64,000 nt of DNA from Daldinia sp. FL1419 (lineage: Eukaryota; Ascomycota; Sordariomycetes; Xylariales; Hypoxylaceae), in NCBI GenBank assembly GCA_025201765.1, contig MU623357.1, positions 285,570 to 349,569 on the forward strand, read 5' to 3'. Shown piece after piece: positions 36,527 to 48,737 of the stretch. The stretch's first letter is position 1, and every line of letters begins with the position of its first letter. Below the pieces are notes generated by a model that saw only the letters and a list, made by a program, of their open reading frames with translations, did no database searches and was not told the DNA's origin. A program made the position numbers and the translations under genes.

Positions 36527-39500
36527 ATGGCTTTCCCCGAGCGTGGTCGAGCTCAGCCGAAGCTCGAAGAAACGGCAAACTCCCTTGACGATCGTGAACT
36601 CTTACGTTCGTTAAATAAGCTATCTCTTTCTACCTCCCCTGCGAATTCTACAACAAGACCCTCAGCCTTGCGCATATCTCCCTCTCCGACGAATGCGCAA
36701 TCTGATTATACGGCTCAAAGATTGTCTTCTATCTCCCCTAGCGCAAGGGGGCCTTCTCGAAGTCCGGTAAGCCGGGTCAATTCGAACGGATACGCCTCCT
36801 TATCTCGATCTTCAACACCAACCCTGTTACGAAAGACTTCAATGAATTCTCTACATTCCTCGAGCGGGATTGCCCCAAGTCGTGCACCCTCCCGCCGAGG
36901 AAGCTCTAATCATCTTTCTCCGATCGGCCCTAGGTCTCCTAGGTCACCATTTAATATAGCCGAATTTAGGGAGAAGCCGGCGCTTACTGCTTCCTCCGTG
37001 GCGAAAGCGTATATGAAGAAGGAATTGGAATTGCTTCACGGCGAATCGACAAGCTATCGCCCGGAAACCATAGTTATTTTACATGATGCTTGCTATGGAC
37101 ATCGATACTCGAGGCCTCGCGCCACCAAGGGTGACCTGAATAGCATAGTTGAGCGGCCTGAGAGGATTCAAGCAAGCGTCCTTGGTGTATCAATGGCATA
37201 TGTTCGACTTGGAGAGCGACACTGTGACGGAAAATACCCCATTTACCCCGAACTCGATCCCGCTTCGCTTCCTACCGTCCCTTTTCATATCCGGAAGACC
37301 AGCCGTACCCTCCCACTAGATTCTGCAGCTGTAACGAATGTACACGGAACAAAATGGATGGAAGAATTGAAAATTATGTGCGAATCCGCCGAAACGAAGC
37401 TTGCCTTGAACACGAATGAGATACGCAGACCAGAAATGAATAGGGGATCGCACGCAAGTGCCCCCAAGGAGCTCCACAAGGGAGATCTTTATTTATGCTC
37501 GGAATCCTTGAACGCATTTGAAGGCGCTCTAGGGGCTGTTTGCGAGGCCGTTGATGGTGTTTTTAACGATTCGTCGTATAAGCGTGCCTTTGTGGCCGTA
37601 CGTCCTCCTGGCCATCATTGCTCTGCGTCTCACCCTTCAGGCTTCTGCTGGGTCAACAATGTGCATGTGGGTATTATGCATGGGTTTATGAATCACGGAT
37701 TAACACATGCGGCAATAATTGACTTCGATTTACACCACGGAGACGGTTCCCAGGCAATTGCCTGGGAACATAATAAGCGTAACTTTGCGGCAACCAGAAA
37801 TATGTCGGCGTGGAAAAGAACATCTATTGGATATTTCAGCCTTCATGATATTAACTCATATCCCTGCGAGTACGGCGACGACGAGAAAGTTAGGAACGCT
37901 AGCGTCTGCGTAGAAAATGCGCATGGTCAATCTATATGGAACGTTCATCTCCAGGAATGGAAATCGGACGTGGAGTTCTGGAAGTTGTATCAATCTAGGT
38001 ACTCAATTATCTTGGAAAAGGCCCGAAGTTATCTACGAACGCAGACTGAAAAATATCGTGCTTCCGGTCAAGTGCCTAAAGCCGTTATCTTCGTGTCCGC
38101 CGGCTTCGATGCGAGCGAATGGGAAAGCGCGGGAATGCAACGTCATAAAGTTAATGTTCCAACCGAGTTTTATGCTCGTCTTACTCGAGATGTAGTCAAA
38201 CTTGCATCTGAGGAAGGGCTTGGTGTGGACGGTCGAGTTATTAGTGTACTTGAAGGTGGTTATAGCGATCGTGCCCTATATTCAGGTGTTCTCAGTCATC
38301 TGAGTGGTTTGGCCGGCGACGACTCTGCTTTGCTAAAGGAAGAGGTTTCTAATGGACTTGGCTATGAGATGGGCAGTAGGGCTGGCACACTCAGCAGGCG
38401 GAATACCTTGACCGGGCAGGGCATTGCTGGATTTCCATATGACCCGAATTGGTGGTCTGGTTCCGAGCTCGACCAATTGGACGCCTACATGAAAATACCG
38501 CCCGTAGAACAGCCCAAGAAGCCTCGAACTTTCGTGCCGGGGAACTATTCTTCTCCAACACAAGCATCAAGTGCGAAGGCAATTGATCCTACTAAAGTCC
38601 GACGTAGTGTGTCGGGATTCAATTCCCAGCTATCTGTTTCCCGGCCCCCAACTCCGCCTCTACCCGACGTTGCATGGACAGCCGCAGCTCACGAATTGAG
38701 CAAGTTGCTCATTCCGAGCGATCGCCAGGTCCATAGCTTTAAATTTGAGGAGTTGAATACCGGGGCGGCTAAAGCTAAACGTGAACGCCAATCCCTTCCT
38801 CAGAGCGGCTCAACTAGTGATGATGCGGCTTCAACTATCGCTCCCGTAAGAAAATCTCAGCGGGAGAGGAAACCGGTCAAGTATACCGAAAGCGAGGACC
38901 CCAAAGCTCGTAGGAAGACAGTTGGGGGCTCGTCAGTCCTAGCCACGGAGAAGGTAAGCTTTCCAGCGCACTTCTCAAGTACCTAAAGTATCTAACAATC
39001 GTTTATAGGCTCTCGCTCGAGGGATTCCTACGCAAAACGGCTCAGGGCACATTCGAAACCCAAGTGCGTCAAGCACTATCAGTATTATGCCTGCTATGAT
39101 GCCAAGACCTAGTACTTCGCAAACCATTCGTCCTGAGTCATCTATGAGTGTGCGATCCCAGGCATCCACCACGTTGAATGTGAAGAGAACTAGACATATG
39201 GCGCCAGCTAAGAAGGAAAGTACTCGAGCACCAAGGAAGGCGAAAGGATTAGCTGGCAAAGCTGAAGATGCTCCACAGCCCCTGAACGATGAGCCCCCAG
39301 TTAGTTCATCTGGAGATTTAACTGCAGCTGCGAAGGATTCCGCAGCTGACATAGAGAAGATAACTGGTGGCATGAAAAAGATTAAAATCAATGTGCTCAC
39401 CAAGGAGAAGAAAGAAGCTAGACAAAAAGCTGAAGCCGAAGAAAAAGCCAGAAAGAATAGTCAAGTTGGCCAGGAGCAGAAGACGACTGGGAAGAGTCGG

Positions 39501-40094
39501 GTTTCGGATTCCGCTGTTCCAAGATATCCGTCACTACCAGCCACAGTTGCGACAGCGCAATCCCCGCAGCCTAATGCAGCGCATACTAATGGGGGCGCTT
39601 CAAAGTTGGGCACGGGATTACCCAACGCTCTACCACTCCAATCAGAGATCGAACAATTCGATTCAGCAATGATACCGACTATCTTAACACCAGCAGAGCC
39701 CGACCAGTCGCAATTCCCCTCAAGCCCTCCGGTACAACTCACACCAGAGGCCGATGAAAACAGGGCAGCTTCTACGCAGTTTCAACATGATGGACGATCT
39801 TCATCCACCGTTCCATTTTCCAGCCCGGTTCGTATCCTGGAACAGACTAGTAGTTCACCAACTCAGCAGAACGGAGGCCGGCTTCCTAGGCCTAGCATAT
39901 CATCAGTCCCTTCGAGCCCAGCCCGGAAAGATGGACACGGGTTTACTTCCAAGTCGAACATACCCTTCGCTTCTCGATCGATCCAAGAGTCTTGGTCAAA
40001 GTCGAGAGATAATGTTCCAGTGCGGCCTCGAAGTAAAGCCGGCGCAAAAGACGGAAGCATTTGGGAGATACCCGAAACGCCACAGCGACAGTAA
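36527..40094 (+). CDS. hos3: Hos3-type histone deacetylase
   Basis: Two exons, 36527-38953 and 39009-40094, giving 1170 residues. The 55-nt intron has a GTAAGC donor and a TCTAAC branch. A Ser/Pro/Arg-rich N-terminal region (about 150 residues) precedes the arginase-like zinc deacetylase domain, roughly residues 170-610. Active-site motifs are visible: RPPGHHCSASHPSGFCWVNN (tandem His and the Gly-Phe-Cys loop), IIDFDLHHGDGSQ (zinc ligands Asp and His), VSAGFDASEWES (zinc ligand Asp) and VLEGGYS. The C-terminal half is low complexity, with basic patches (RKSQRERKPVKYTESEDPK; KTRHM-like), probably disordered. Hos3 enzymes are trichostatin-tolerant class II-like deacetylases of histones; in yeast the protein also localises at the bud neck. 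The long tail has many Ser-Pro sites, so phospho-regulation is plausible but inferred. Confidence 0.94.
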
Positions 40095-40920
40095 TGCCCA
40101 TGACAGAATACCTGATTCACGGGAATTTTATAAATGATTGGGCCAAAACAGGTAACATATACATCTGTCGGTTTAGTAGGAAAGACGTATAATATGAGGG
40201 TCCCCTAAGGGGAGTCTTACGTGTGGTGAGGGAATGGCGTTTTAAGGAATTGGCTTACAAGTCTTACTGTCGAGCTGTTGATCCCGGGGGGTTTCATTGT
40301 TTTGCTATTATATTACGATACCCTTTTCTCAACCCGGCCATTTCTGGCCTATTACAAATACTATGTTTATAATGTGCTCTGCAAATAGCTTGTGAAGATT
40401 GTATAAATGCCTGATTTCAGATGTGCTGGCAACCTTCACGTAGTTTAGTTTAGTTCACCTAGGTCTCTGTTTATTTGCAGGTACCTAAGTTAATATCAAC
40501 GATAATAATGCGTCTACCTCTTATACAATTCCCCGGTGTATATGTCCATCCTCGAAGACACGCCAGTTAGAACTTGAAATGTTCCACCGCTCGAGAAACC
40601 CGTGATTATTAAATCGAATGAGCCCGAATGATAGTTTGCTATACACGTATCAGTTGAAAGAAGACGAGGAAAATATACATTTCCCATATATTGGATGGTG
40701 AAGCGTCTACAAAACGATGGTTCGTGGGTTTACCATTTTTATTAGATGCTATAGACGCTATGAGTAGAGGTTAAATCCAAAATGCCAATCCCCAGCCCGC
40801 ATGCGTGTACAAAACGACAACAACAAAGCGAATAAAATGCTACTCTTCCCAAATGGTATCTAAAATGCTAGGGAAAGGAGCCCAAGAGCAATAACGGCCG
40901 TTCGTAACATCGTTTTTGGA
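40095..40920. other. Convergent intergenic spacer
   Basis: About 0.8 kb between the convergent HOS3 and homeobox/zinc-finger genes, so mostly 3' UTR and terminator sequence. No gene is seen. Confidence 0.5.
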
Positions 40921-43900
40921 TTATAGGTGGAAGTTGGAGCCGGCAATGCCGTCTAAGGGGCTCTGGTTGAGCGGTGCCCCTCCTCCCTCGAAATCGGGAC
41001 TGACGTCCTGGAGTATGTCGTTCATCTCCTGCTCCGTGAATTGGAAGTCCATGTCCATGTCCTCCGGCAGCATCGATAGCGCCGCGTCGGAGGTGCTGGG
41101 GTTCGTGCCGGCCGTGACGGTTGCGATGTCTGCGGCTACGCCCGGGGTAAGTGGTCTGCCGTCCTGGGCGCTCGTAGAAGGGTCGGAGAGGTTGGCGCTT
41201 TGAACGGCGGCCTTGAATCGCTCGAGGAGAGCCGGGTCGTCGCAGCTGGTCCTCTGCATGGCCATGATCTGGCGCCCGCGCTCGCGCAGCTGGTTGTCTG
41301 AAGGGAAAACGCCCGTGCGGCCGATCTCGCGACGCACGTACTCCGTTAGCCCGTTCTCGAGCTCGCGGCTACAGAACACCTTCGCAGGCGCAGGGTAGCG
41401 GTGGGTGAAGGACTTTAAGAATCTATTTGCCGTGCTGGCGGCCGGCTCGAATGGTCGTGCGTTGTCGTTGACAAAGATTGTCGGGTTCGACTCTAGTGGT
41501 TCGATGGTCGCTGCTGGGTTGGGAGCTACGTATGGCGGTGCGAATCCGGTGCCACCTGAGCTCGGTGCCCACGCTGCGTCCTTGGGGCTACCCAGGCCTG
41601 GCCCGCTATCCGCAGGTAAGATCCCGACATCCCGTTTGAAGCGCTGCAGCCACTCGAAGTTGTCGGCTGCGGTTTGGTTCCATGGGTCGTCGCTAGGGAC
41701 AACCAGGTTAGCTTTGAAGGCTTACGGAGGGAGGAAGTAGAGGGGGTCAAAAGCTCACTCGTCGTAGATTAGCCACCGAGCCTGGTACCGAATCTCTTCG
41801 TCCGTTGGCACGTGGCGGTTGGGATTGTTGGGGGACATAGTCGTCGCTACGAAGCGGCTGAGGCCCCGAGCTAAGCGACGGTAGCAGTTCGTGTCGTTAA
41901 GGAAGAAGGGGCCAGTCTTGATAGAGCTGTTGAGAGCGCCATCAGCTGTTGGTTGGTTATGGCAGGAGGGTAGATCGTTGAGAAGAGGTCCGACGTACTG
42001 CGAGTCTCTCGTGGCGGTTTGGTTTTGAGATGGCGATGGCCTTTGGTCGGTAGGGGAGACGCTAGATGAAGAGATAGCAGCGGCAGGTTCACGTGGATGT
42101 CGCTTTCGGAAACGGTGAAGCCATTCCTTATCATCGGCGGCCGTCTGATTCCATTCGTCGTCGCTATCGTAGATAATGACACGAGCTTCTCGCTGGAGAT
42201 CGGCGTCTTGGGGTTCAATGCCTGCTGACCTCTGTCCCTCGAGGTATTCACCCAGCTCCCGTTCCAATCTACTGTAGTTGTGGATAGTAGAGTCAATAGT
42301 CTTGGGGTCTTTCGACCTTAGATTGACATCTCCCACATCCTCGCTACGCGGGAGATGCGCTCGTTGTCTAAAGTTCTGAAGCCAGTGTGGAGATCCGTAT
42401 ATTATTCGTAGCAGCCAGTTGGCTATGTCTTCCACGGGGTTGCTAGACTTCTCTTCCATCCTACCGATAATGCGACAGGCCTCGACTTGGAGCTCATGGT
42501 CCATAGCTGTTAGGCCCAATAGCTGCTTGGCCTTGACAAAATCTTGCATCTGTCTCTCGAACTCGCAATTTTCGAAGATGGTATCTTTCCCATTAATACG
42601 CAACGAGGTTAGCCTGTTATCCGTCTGACCTCGAATCGGTCGTAATGCAGCATTTCGTGATATCTCTTCTGAGGACGTTATTAGATCACGTAGCCAGGAC
42701 GGCGCTTTCCAAGGGGTGTGCCGGAAGTCTTTCATCTGGGCATCCGACTCGAAGAGAATGGAACAGGCTTCTAACTGCATTTCAGCATCCGTTGGCGCTC
42801 TCCCTTTATCGGCGGCAAATGTAGTAGCCCAGTGTTGAAGCTCCCATTTCAGCAGCTCATAGGCGTTAATCGGCGTCGCTAGAGGGCTACTACTCGCTCT
42901 ATAAGGTTGAGGGGTATTCCTCTCGTCGTGAATCAAATCTGTTCTCGTTAATTAGATATTTGCGCAAGAGAGAAGTATGACAGTCTCTCACAAGGTGGGA
43001 TAGAGTTTTCAACCATCTCAAGCACGGGAGCTTCGAAACCCCAGTCACCCTTCCAGTCAGCCATGGTGTTACCGGTCTTGAAGTGTTCGGCCAAATGGTC
43101 TACTCGGATTGTCCAGCTATCCAGCACGATGCCGCAGAAACCACACCGCGACCTAATCTCAGGGGATGCTACTCGCCACTTGTCCATCGCCCACGGAAGA
43201 AACTTGACATTGTGCACGAGCTTAAGGTGCTGTCGAAGATGATCCTTCCTGTAAAAAGTCCTCTCTTCTAGCGTCCGCTCGGTACAGCTGGAGAAGTTAT
43301 GAGATTCCATGTGTCCGTCATCCGGGTTGGCCTCGCCACAGAAGACACAACTCATCATGCCATTTTCCGGATTTAGAGATCTCGGGCCGTCGGGGGAACA
43401 TATCCATCGCTCCAGAGATAAATGCAACGATTTCTCGTGGCGTTGCCAGTCGTGCTTGGTTCTAAAAGTTTCGGTACAGAACGTGCACTGGAAAGTTTTG
43501 AGCGGCTGGTTGAGGCTTTCGTCAGCTCGTACCGGCGGAGCTCGACGGCGGCGGCGACGACCTCGAGTTCGGACGAACGACGATAGCGAACCAAAGGAGC
43601 CACGCGACTTGCCGGAATAGGCGGAAGCAAATGAACCTCCACTCGAATGAGAGGTACCTAAACTGCTAGCAGACGATTGGTTGCACAGCGACCTACTCGA
43701 TCCATCATCCGAGTAGTTTGAAACGTAGGGACTGTTACGACCCGATCCAGAGGTTTGTGAATACGAATTAGAAGAGTCTGACACGGCTTTAGCAATGGCC
43801 GCCACAGACGCAGGTTCGTTTTCCGGCGGAGAGTTCGCCCATCGCTGCAACGGGTTCATGTTCTCAAACAACGCTGGCGTGCCTCTACGCTGCGGAATGT

Positions 43901-44744
43901 CGATGGCTTGGACATATCCTCGGCCAACATGAGGAGATGTTGCTCGGGTGGGCTGAATCTTTCCACGGCGGCGGGCATTTGCCAACCAGTTTGTAATTTG
44001 TGTCTTGCTAAGGCCGGTTATCTTCTGTAGACCCTCTTTCTCCTCTTCTGTAGGATATGGGTGTCTACTGTGAGTCGACACCCAGTTTTTGAGGATTTTC
44101 ACGGATTCTCGCGAGAATCGTGTGCCACTTTTAGTTGTAGTCGGAGGCTTTGACAACGACTGCCTGTCCTCGGCGATTGCAACTAATCCCGGGACAGGCG
44201 GCGCCGAAGTAATCATAGCAGCTAGCTCATCCTCGAGTAGGATAGACGTCTCCGGTCTATCGCCCATGATCGGCCAGGGGTTCGCAGGAAAAGTTGCACC
44301 CGCTTCGGCGGTCAAGTTATGTTCTAGAGGCCCAAAGCTGCACTCACAACGTAGAGCAACACAACTCGTACAATAACCCTTGTATTTACCTTCTCTTATT
44401 TGCTTGCATTGGTAGCCACCCATTGCGCAGTGCGTACAAGGTACAGCAGGCGTTTCCCAGTAAAGTTGCGAGTTAGCTGCAGATTCCGTTCCCGGCAGCA
44501 CTACAGGGTCAACCTCTTGAGGTATCTGAGTAGACTCATAGTGCTCGAGGGCCCAGTACGACCAATCATCCCCATCAACGTCCCCAAAGACAAGGTCCAT
44601 ATTGGGTTGGTCCGTTGATGCAGCAGGAGCATCGATAGTACCAGATACGCCCTCCGAGGTAACCACGGGTTCGGAGCTGGAGCCGACTACGGCAGCATCC
44701 CAATTGACAAATTCCATCTCTTCTAACTCGTCGATTGTCGTCAT
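40921..44744 (-). CDS. Homeobox plus C2H2 zinc-finger transcription factor with C-terminal repeats
   Basis: Three exons on the reverse strand: 44744-42992, 42938-41759 and 41692-40921, giving 1234 residues. Order of parts: an acidic N terminus; a Cys-rich segment at about 103-135 (CTHC, CTSC, CEC); and a TALE-type homeodomain at about 206-262 with the HPYPTEEEK extension between helices and the WLANARRR recognition helix. A Ser-rich region and a run of arginines follow. C2H2-like fingers lie at about 420-560 (CTFCTETFRTKHDWQRHEKSLH, CVFCGEAN, RKDHLRQHLKLVH, CGFCGIVLD). The last half carries five degenerate copies of a 38-residue unit and an acidic end. Introns are 53 and 66 nt with GTGAGA and GTGAGC donors; both joins are in frame. 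Similar homeobox-C2H2 proteins occur across filamentous ascomycetes. The target genes are unknown. Confidence 0.9.
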
Positions 44745-47168
44745 TTAGGGCGTAGCCACCGGCCAAGAGATTTACACCAGACGCGTAAGAATAGGGAAAA
44801 CGAGAAGGGCGCCAGTGTAGTGGTGGTACCAATCACCTCCGTCTTCGCCTCAGTAATCTAGGACGAGGGGGCAAAAGGTATAAGTTAAACAAGGGAGACG
44901 GAATAAGTTGACTCGAAGGAGGACACGTCCCTGTTAAGAGAGAATAATAAGAATCCGGGGAAGAGCACGAACAAACCTCGACTAAGTTTTAAAGAGGGGA
45001 TAGGGAAAAGAAGTTCAAGGCACGCGACGGGTTTTCTCCCTGAAAGTTAGAGTTAGATGCTCAGGAATTACGATAACGCATAACCAGGCCAATAGGTATG
45101 ATTTGCATGCATTTGCTCCGTTTGTCGCTAGAGCCATAAGCAGAAAGGTGAAGATCCCAAGATTGAACAAGAGTCATCGTCCCATCTTGCTGGTTCACTT
45201 GTATCGTAACCAGCGCAAGAGCCAGTTCCGAACTCTGCTGACAGCGCCGAACTAATCCATGCAGTCATGTACTTGAATGTGGAGTACGCGCCCTTGGGTT
45301 GACGAGCAGGGCGTCCGTCGAAATCCGGTCGAGAAAGGCGGGGGGGAAGGGGTTACTATTGGCTACTCAGGACTAATCCATTCGCAGATTGCTACGACTG
45401 TATATATTCCAGCTCCTTTACTGTGCGGCCATGACCGAGTAGCGCAGTCCATACACCGCCAAGATATACCTAAGCTGATAAAAGACCTTAAAAAGGATGT
45501 AAGGTGTACCACCACAAAAGCGAAGATAGGTTTCGTTAGGGATTATTCTGGAAGCCGAAAGTAAGAAAAAGGCAAATAGTCGAATCATGAGGGATGAATA
45601 TAATTGAGGTTTAAATATGCTGCAGATCACGGGGACTTACATTATATACATAGAAGAATAACGATTTCGCATTCCTACAACCAAAGAGATGGCCAACAAC
45701 TATGTACTACACACGACATCTACTAGCAATTGACCAATAGGAAGCAAACCAAAAATGTGTTAGGGAAGACATCGCGTAATGAAAAGTGACTAGACTTGGC
45801 TAACCAACTCTTATCGTATTTGTTGACTTACACCATAAGACTACATTCTAAGAGGTAGGCATCTAATAAGACAACACAAGAAATATTAGTTGATCGTTTT
45901 AATACTTCAGCTTTTGGGAACCCTTCGACGAGTTAATATGCCAAAACAACCCTCCTCAAAGATCCGGCGGCGCAGTGCATGAGCAATGCCGTCATCCCAA
46001 ACAGACTCTATATTTCAATGTATTGTAATTTTTTCATACACTCACATTGTGGCTCTTTCTTTTTATCATTTTTACATAATATGCCTATCATTCAAGCGAA
46101 AGACCTATTAATACATATACCTACGAGGTAGGTGAGGACTATTGCGAATCCTTTTCTTGCCAAAACAGTGTATCATACACTTCTCAAAACATCTAACCTC
46201 GCTAAAAACGACCTTGAAGCTTATTCGAAACTGAAACCATCACCTACCTAACAACATGCCTAGTCCCGGTCCTGATTCTAGGGAATATGCGTAGGTAGGT
46301 ATGCATGCGCATGTACATAGATGCGGATGTATTAACAGAGTGCCTACTGAGTATCTGCTCTGCAACTCTTGCCATATCCACCACACTTAAGACATTTGGG
46401 TACCCGAATTAGGAGGCGCATGTAGTTTATATATATTTAAAACGGGACCGAGAACCGAACTGATGCCCGGAGGTTAACCGTAGATAATATTGGAATAATT
46501 CAAAACTCTAGTCGTATTCTGCTTAAAATATTAATTCAGGTGCCTATCTAAAGTGATTCTCGTACCTACGAATTATACCTACCTGGGTTACTATTGATAC
46601 GCCAATGTGACCAGTACCCCGGAGTTTATCGGTACCAAAGTAGGAAGTGCCGGAGCTAAAGTACTGAAGTACAAGAGACCATTCCATTCGGAAGGCACAA
46701 TAGCCCGAATTTATGTAGATATTGAACCAACATAGTACATAATACTCTTAAATTCGGGCGGTTATATAAGGCTCACTCGGAAATAAGCCAGATCCGCCCC
46801 GGAGCTATACATCTATGGTCGGTGAAACGCGGCGAAGTGTAGCATTATATACCCGTATCGACATAACAAACATTGGGATCGCTGCCGGCTTTCGACAATC
46901 CCAACGGTCGTCATCATGTCCCGTCGGGATATTTCTTCTACCGGTTCGGTAGGAAAATTAGGTACCTTAGTAGGTACCAACGATCGGTGTTTGCTATGAT
47001 AATATCGAGAGATTATAGTTATATAAAAGGTCTCAGGTGGCGACTCTAAATACTTCATTTCGAGCATCGCTACAACTCAATCCAAGACTTACATATTTCA
47101 CCACTTTATTCTAAGACACAAGCCCAAATACATAAAATACCTCTATTACAGCCACATCACACTTCAAC
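44745..47168. other. Divergent intergenic region
   Basis: About 2.4 kb between the homeobox/zinc-finger gene (reverse) and the dehydrogenase gene (forward), so it contains both promoters. No gene is supported. Motifs of the TAGGTACC family occur near 46286, 46575 and 46960. Confidence 0.45.
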
Positions 47169-48185
47169 ATGGCTCCTACCAACAAAGCTGCCTTGCTTAG
47201 TGAGCCCAAAGCTCATCCTCTCGTCGTCGAATCTACGCCGTACCCGAATGCCGGAGATGGCGAAATTATCGTAAAGGTGGCTGCCACTGCTATCAACCCT
47301 ATGGATTGGTACATTCAGATAATGGGAAACCAATTGTTCTCCTGGCTTCAATATCCCTATATTGGAGGTAGCGATGTTGCTGGGACAGTGGTCGAAGTCG
47401 GTCCCAATGTTAGCAAGTTCAAAGTCGGCGATCGTGTACTTGGACTGGCAGCCGGCTTTGATGCTCGATATGGTGGCTTCCAAAACTACGTCGTCCTTGA
47501 AGAGAAAGTCGTCGCTCCTATTCCGCTTGACTTGGGCTTCACCGAAGCTTCTGTGCTCCCCTTGGGTCTATCTACGGCGGCCTGCGGTCTTTACCAGAAG
47601 GATTTCCTCGCACTAGACTACCCAAGCCTTGATCCGAAACCGAACGGCAAAACGGTCTTGATCTGGGCTGGTGCTTCAAGCGTTGGTACAAACGCGATCC
47701 AACTCGCCGTAGCTTCTGGCTACGAGGTGTACACAACTTCGTCGCCCAAGAACTTTGACTACTGTAAGGGACTTGGCGCTGCACGTGTCTTCGATTACAA
47801 CAGGCCGACTGTCGCGCAGGATATAATTGACGCCTTCGAGGGAAAGACAAGTGCAGGTGCATTCGCCATCCAGCGCGGCACGGGAAAGTTTGTATTCGAT
47901 ATAGCTAGCAAAGTTCAGGGCAGCAAATTTGTAGCTTGCGCAATGGAGCCCACCGATGTCCCCGAGGGAATCCAAGCCAAGATGGTTTTCGCTAGCACGC
48001 TCAAGGACAACGAAGTTGGACGTCTCATTTACGAGCAATACCTCCCAGTTGCCTTGGCCCAGAAAAAGTTCCAATGCCTACCCAAGCCGTTGGTAGCTGG
48101 CCATGGCCTAGAGAGTATTCAAGCTGCGATTGATCTAGGGAAGTCTGGCAGCGTCTCAGCCAAGAAGATAGTTGTCACACTATGA
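47169..48185 (+). CDS. Zinc-type alcohol dehydrogenase-like / enoyl reductase (MDR family)
   Basis: A single exon of 338 residues from ATG 47169 (MAPTNKAALLSEPKAHPL). It has the medium-chain dehydrogenase/reductase layout: an N-terminal GroES-like domain (IIVKVAATAINPMDWYIQ, GGSDVAGTVVEVGPNVSKFKVGDRV) and a Rossmann domain (VLIWAGASSVGTNAIQLAVASGYEV). The Cys and His ligands of catalytic zinc are absent at the usual places, as in the trans-acting enoyl reductases of fungal secondary metabolism and other quinone-reductase-like members. The usual Rossmann GxGxxG is GASSVG here. The substrate is unknown. A Zn2Cys6 regulator gene starts about 550 bp downstream on the same strand, which could indicate a small regulated pair, but no polyketide synthase or other cluster enzyme is in the window. 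Confidence 0.88.
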   Translation: MAPTNKAALLSEPKAHPLVVESTPYPNAGDGEIIVKVAATAINPMDWYIQIMGNQLFSWLQYPYIGGSDVAGTVVEVGPNVSKFKVGDRVLGLAAGFDARYGGFQNYVVLEEKVVAPIPLDLGFTEASVLPLGLSTAACGLYQKDFLALDYPSLDPKPNGKTVLIWAGASSVGTNAIQLAVASGYEVYTTSSPKNFDYCKGLGAARVFDYNRPTVAQDIIDAFEGKTSAGAFAIQRGTGKFVFDIASKVQGSKFVACAMEPTDVPEGIQAKMVFASTLKDNEVGRLIYEQYLPVALAQKKFQCLPKPLVAGHGLESIQAAIDLGKSGSVSAKKIVVTL

Positions 48186-48737
48186 AAGCGACCTTATAGA
48201 TGTCGATGCAATAAAGCATAGCTTAGGAAGAGATGTATTGGGAATGCCTAGAGCATGAGCCCCTCCTACCGAGTAGGAATTGATTTATACATAGGTACCT
48301 AACCGGTTAGTTGACAATAGAATGCTACTTATTTGCGTATCGTTACCTACTTAGGCCCAGACTTACCATTGAAAGCCTGGGAATATGAGTGAAAGCAGTT
48401 GGATATTTTCCTACTGTACAAAGAGGGCGAATAGGATAAGATGATTATTGTTAGGGGGGCGGGGGCATTTAATCAAAGACCCAATCAAATCTCTGATTTA
48501 GCGTAAGAATGACCGGAGCAGGGCGATCATTCTATTTCCGTAGCCGGCGGCCGGGGCACATTTTCTTTTCATCGTTCCACTCACCTTACCCGGTGGTCAG
48601 CTGCAGTTCGAGGACAACACTTGGAATTCCTCCCGGGTCCGTTCATGAACGGCATCTTTCGCATTTAGATTCTCCTGCGCATATACGGACCGATAGGTTA
48701 CGGTAGTTATTGGGATTTGGATCGTGGAATTTACAAA
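48186..48737. other. Intergenic spacer
   Basis: About 550 bp between the dehydrogenase and the Zn2Cys6 regulator on the same strand. It contains a G-rich patch (48454-48468). No separate gene is seen. Confidence 0.45.
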
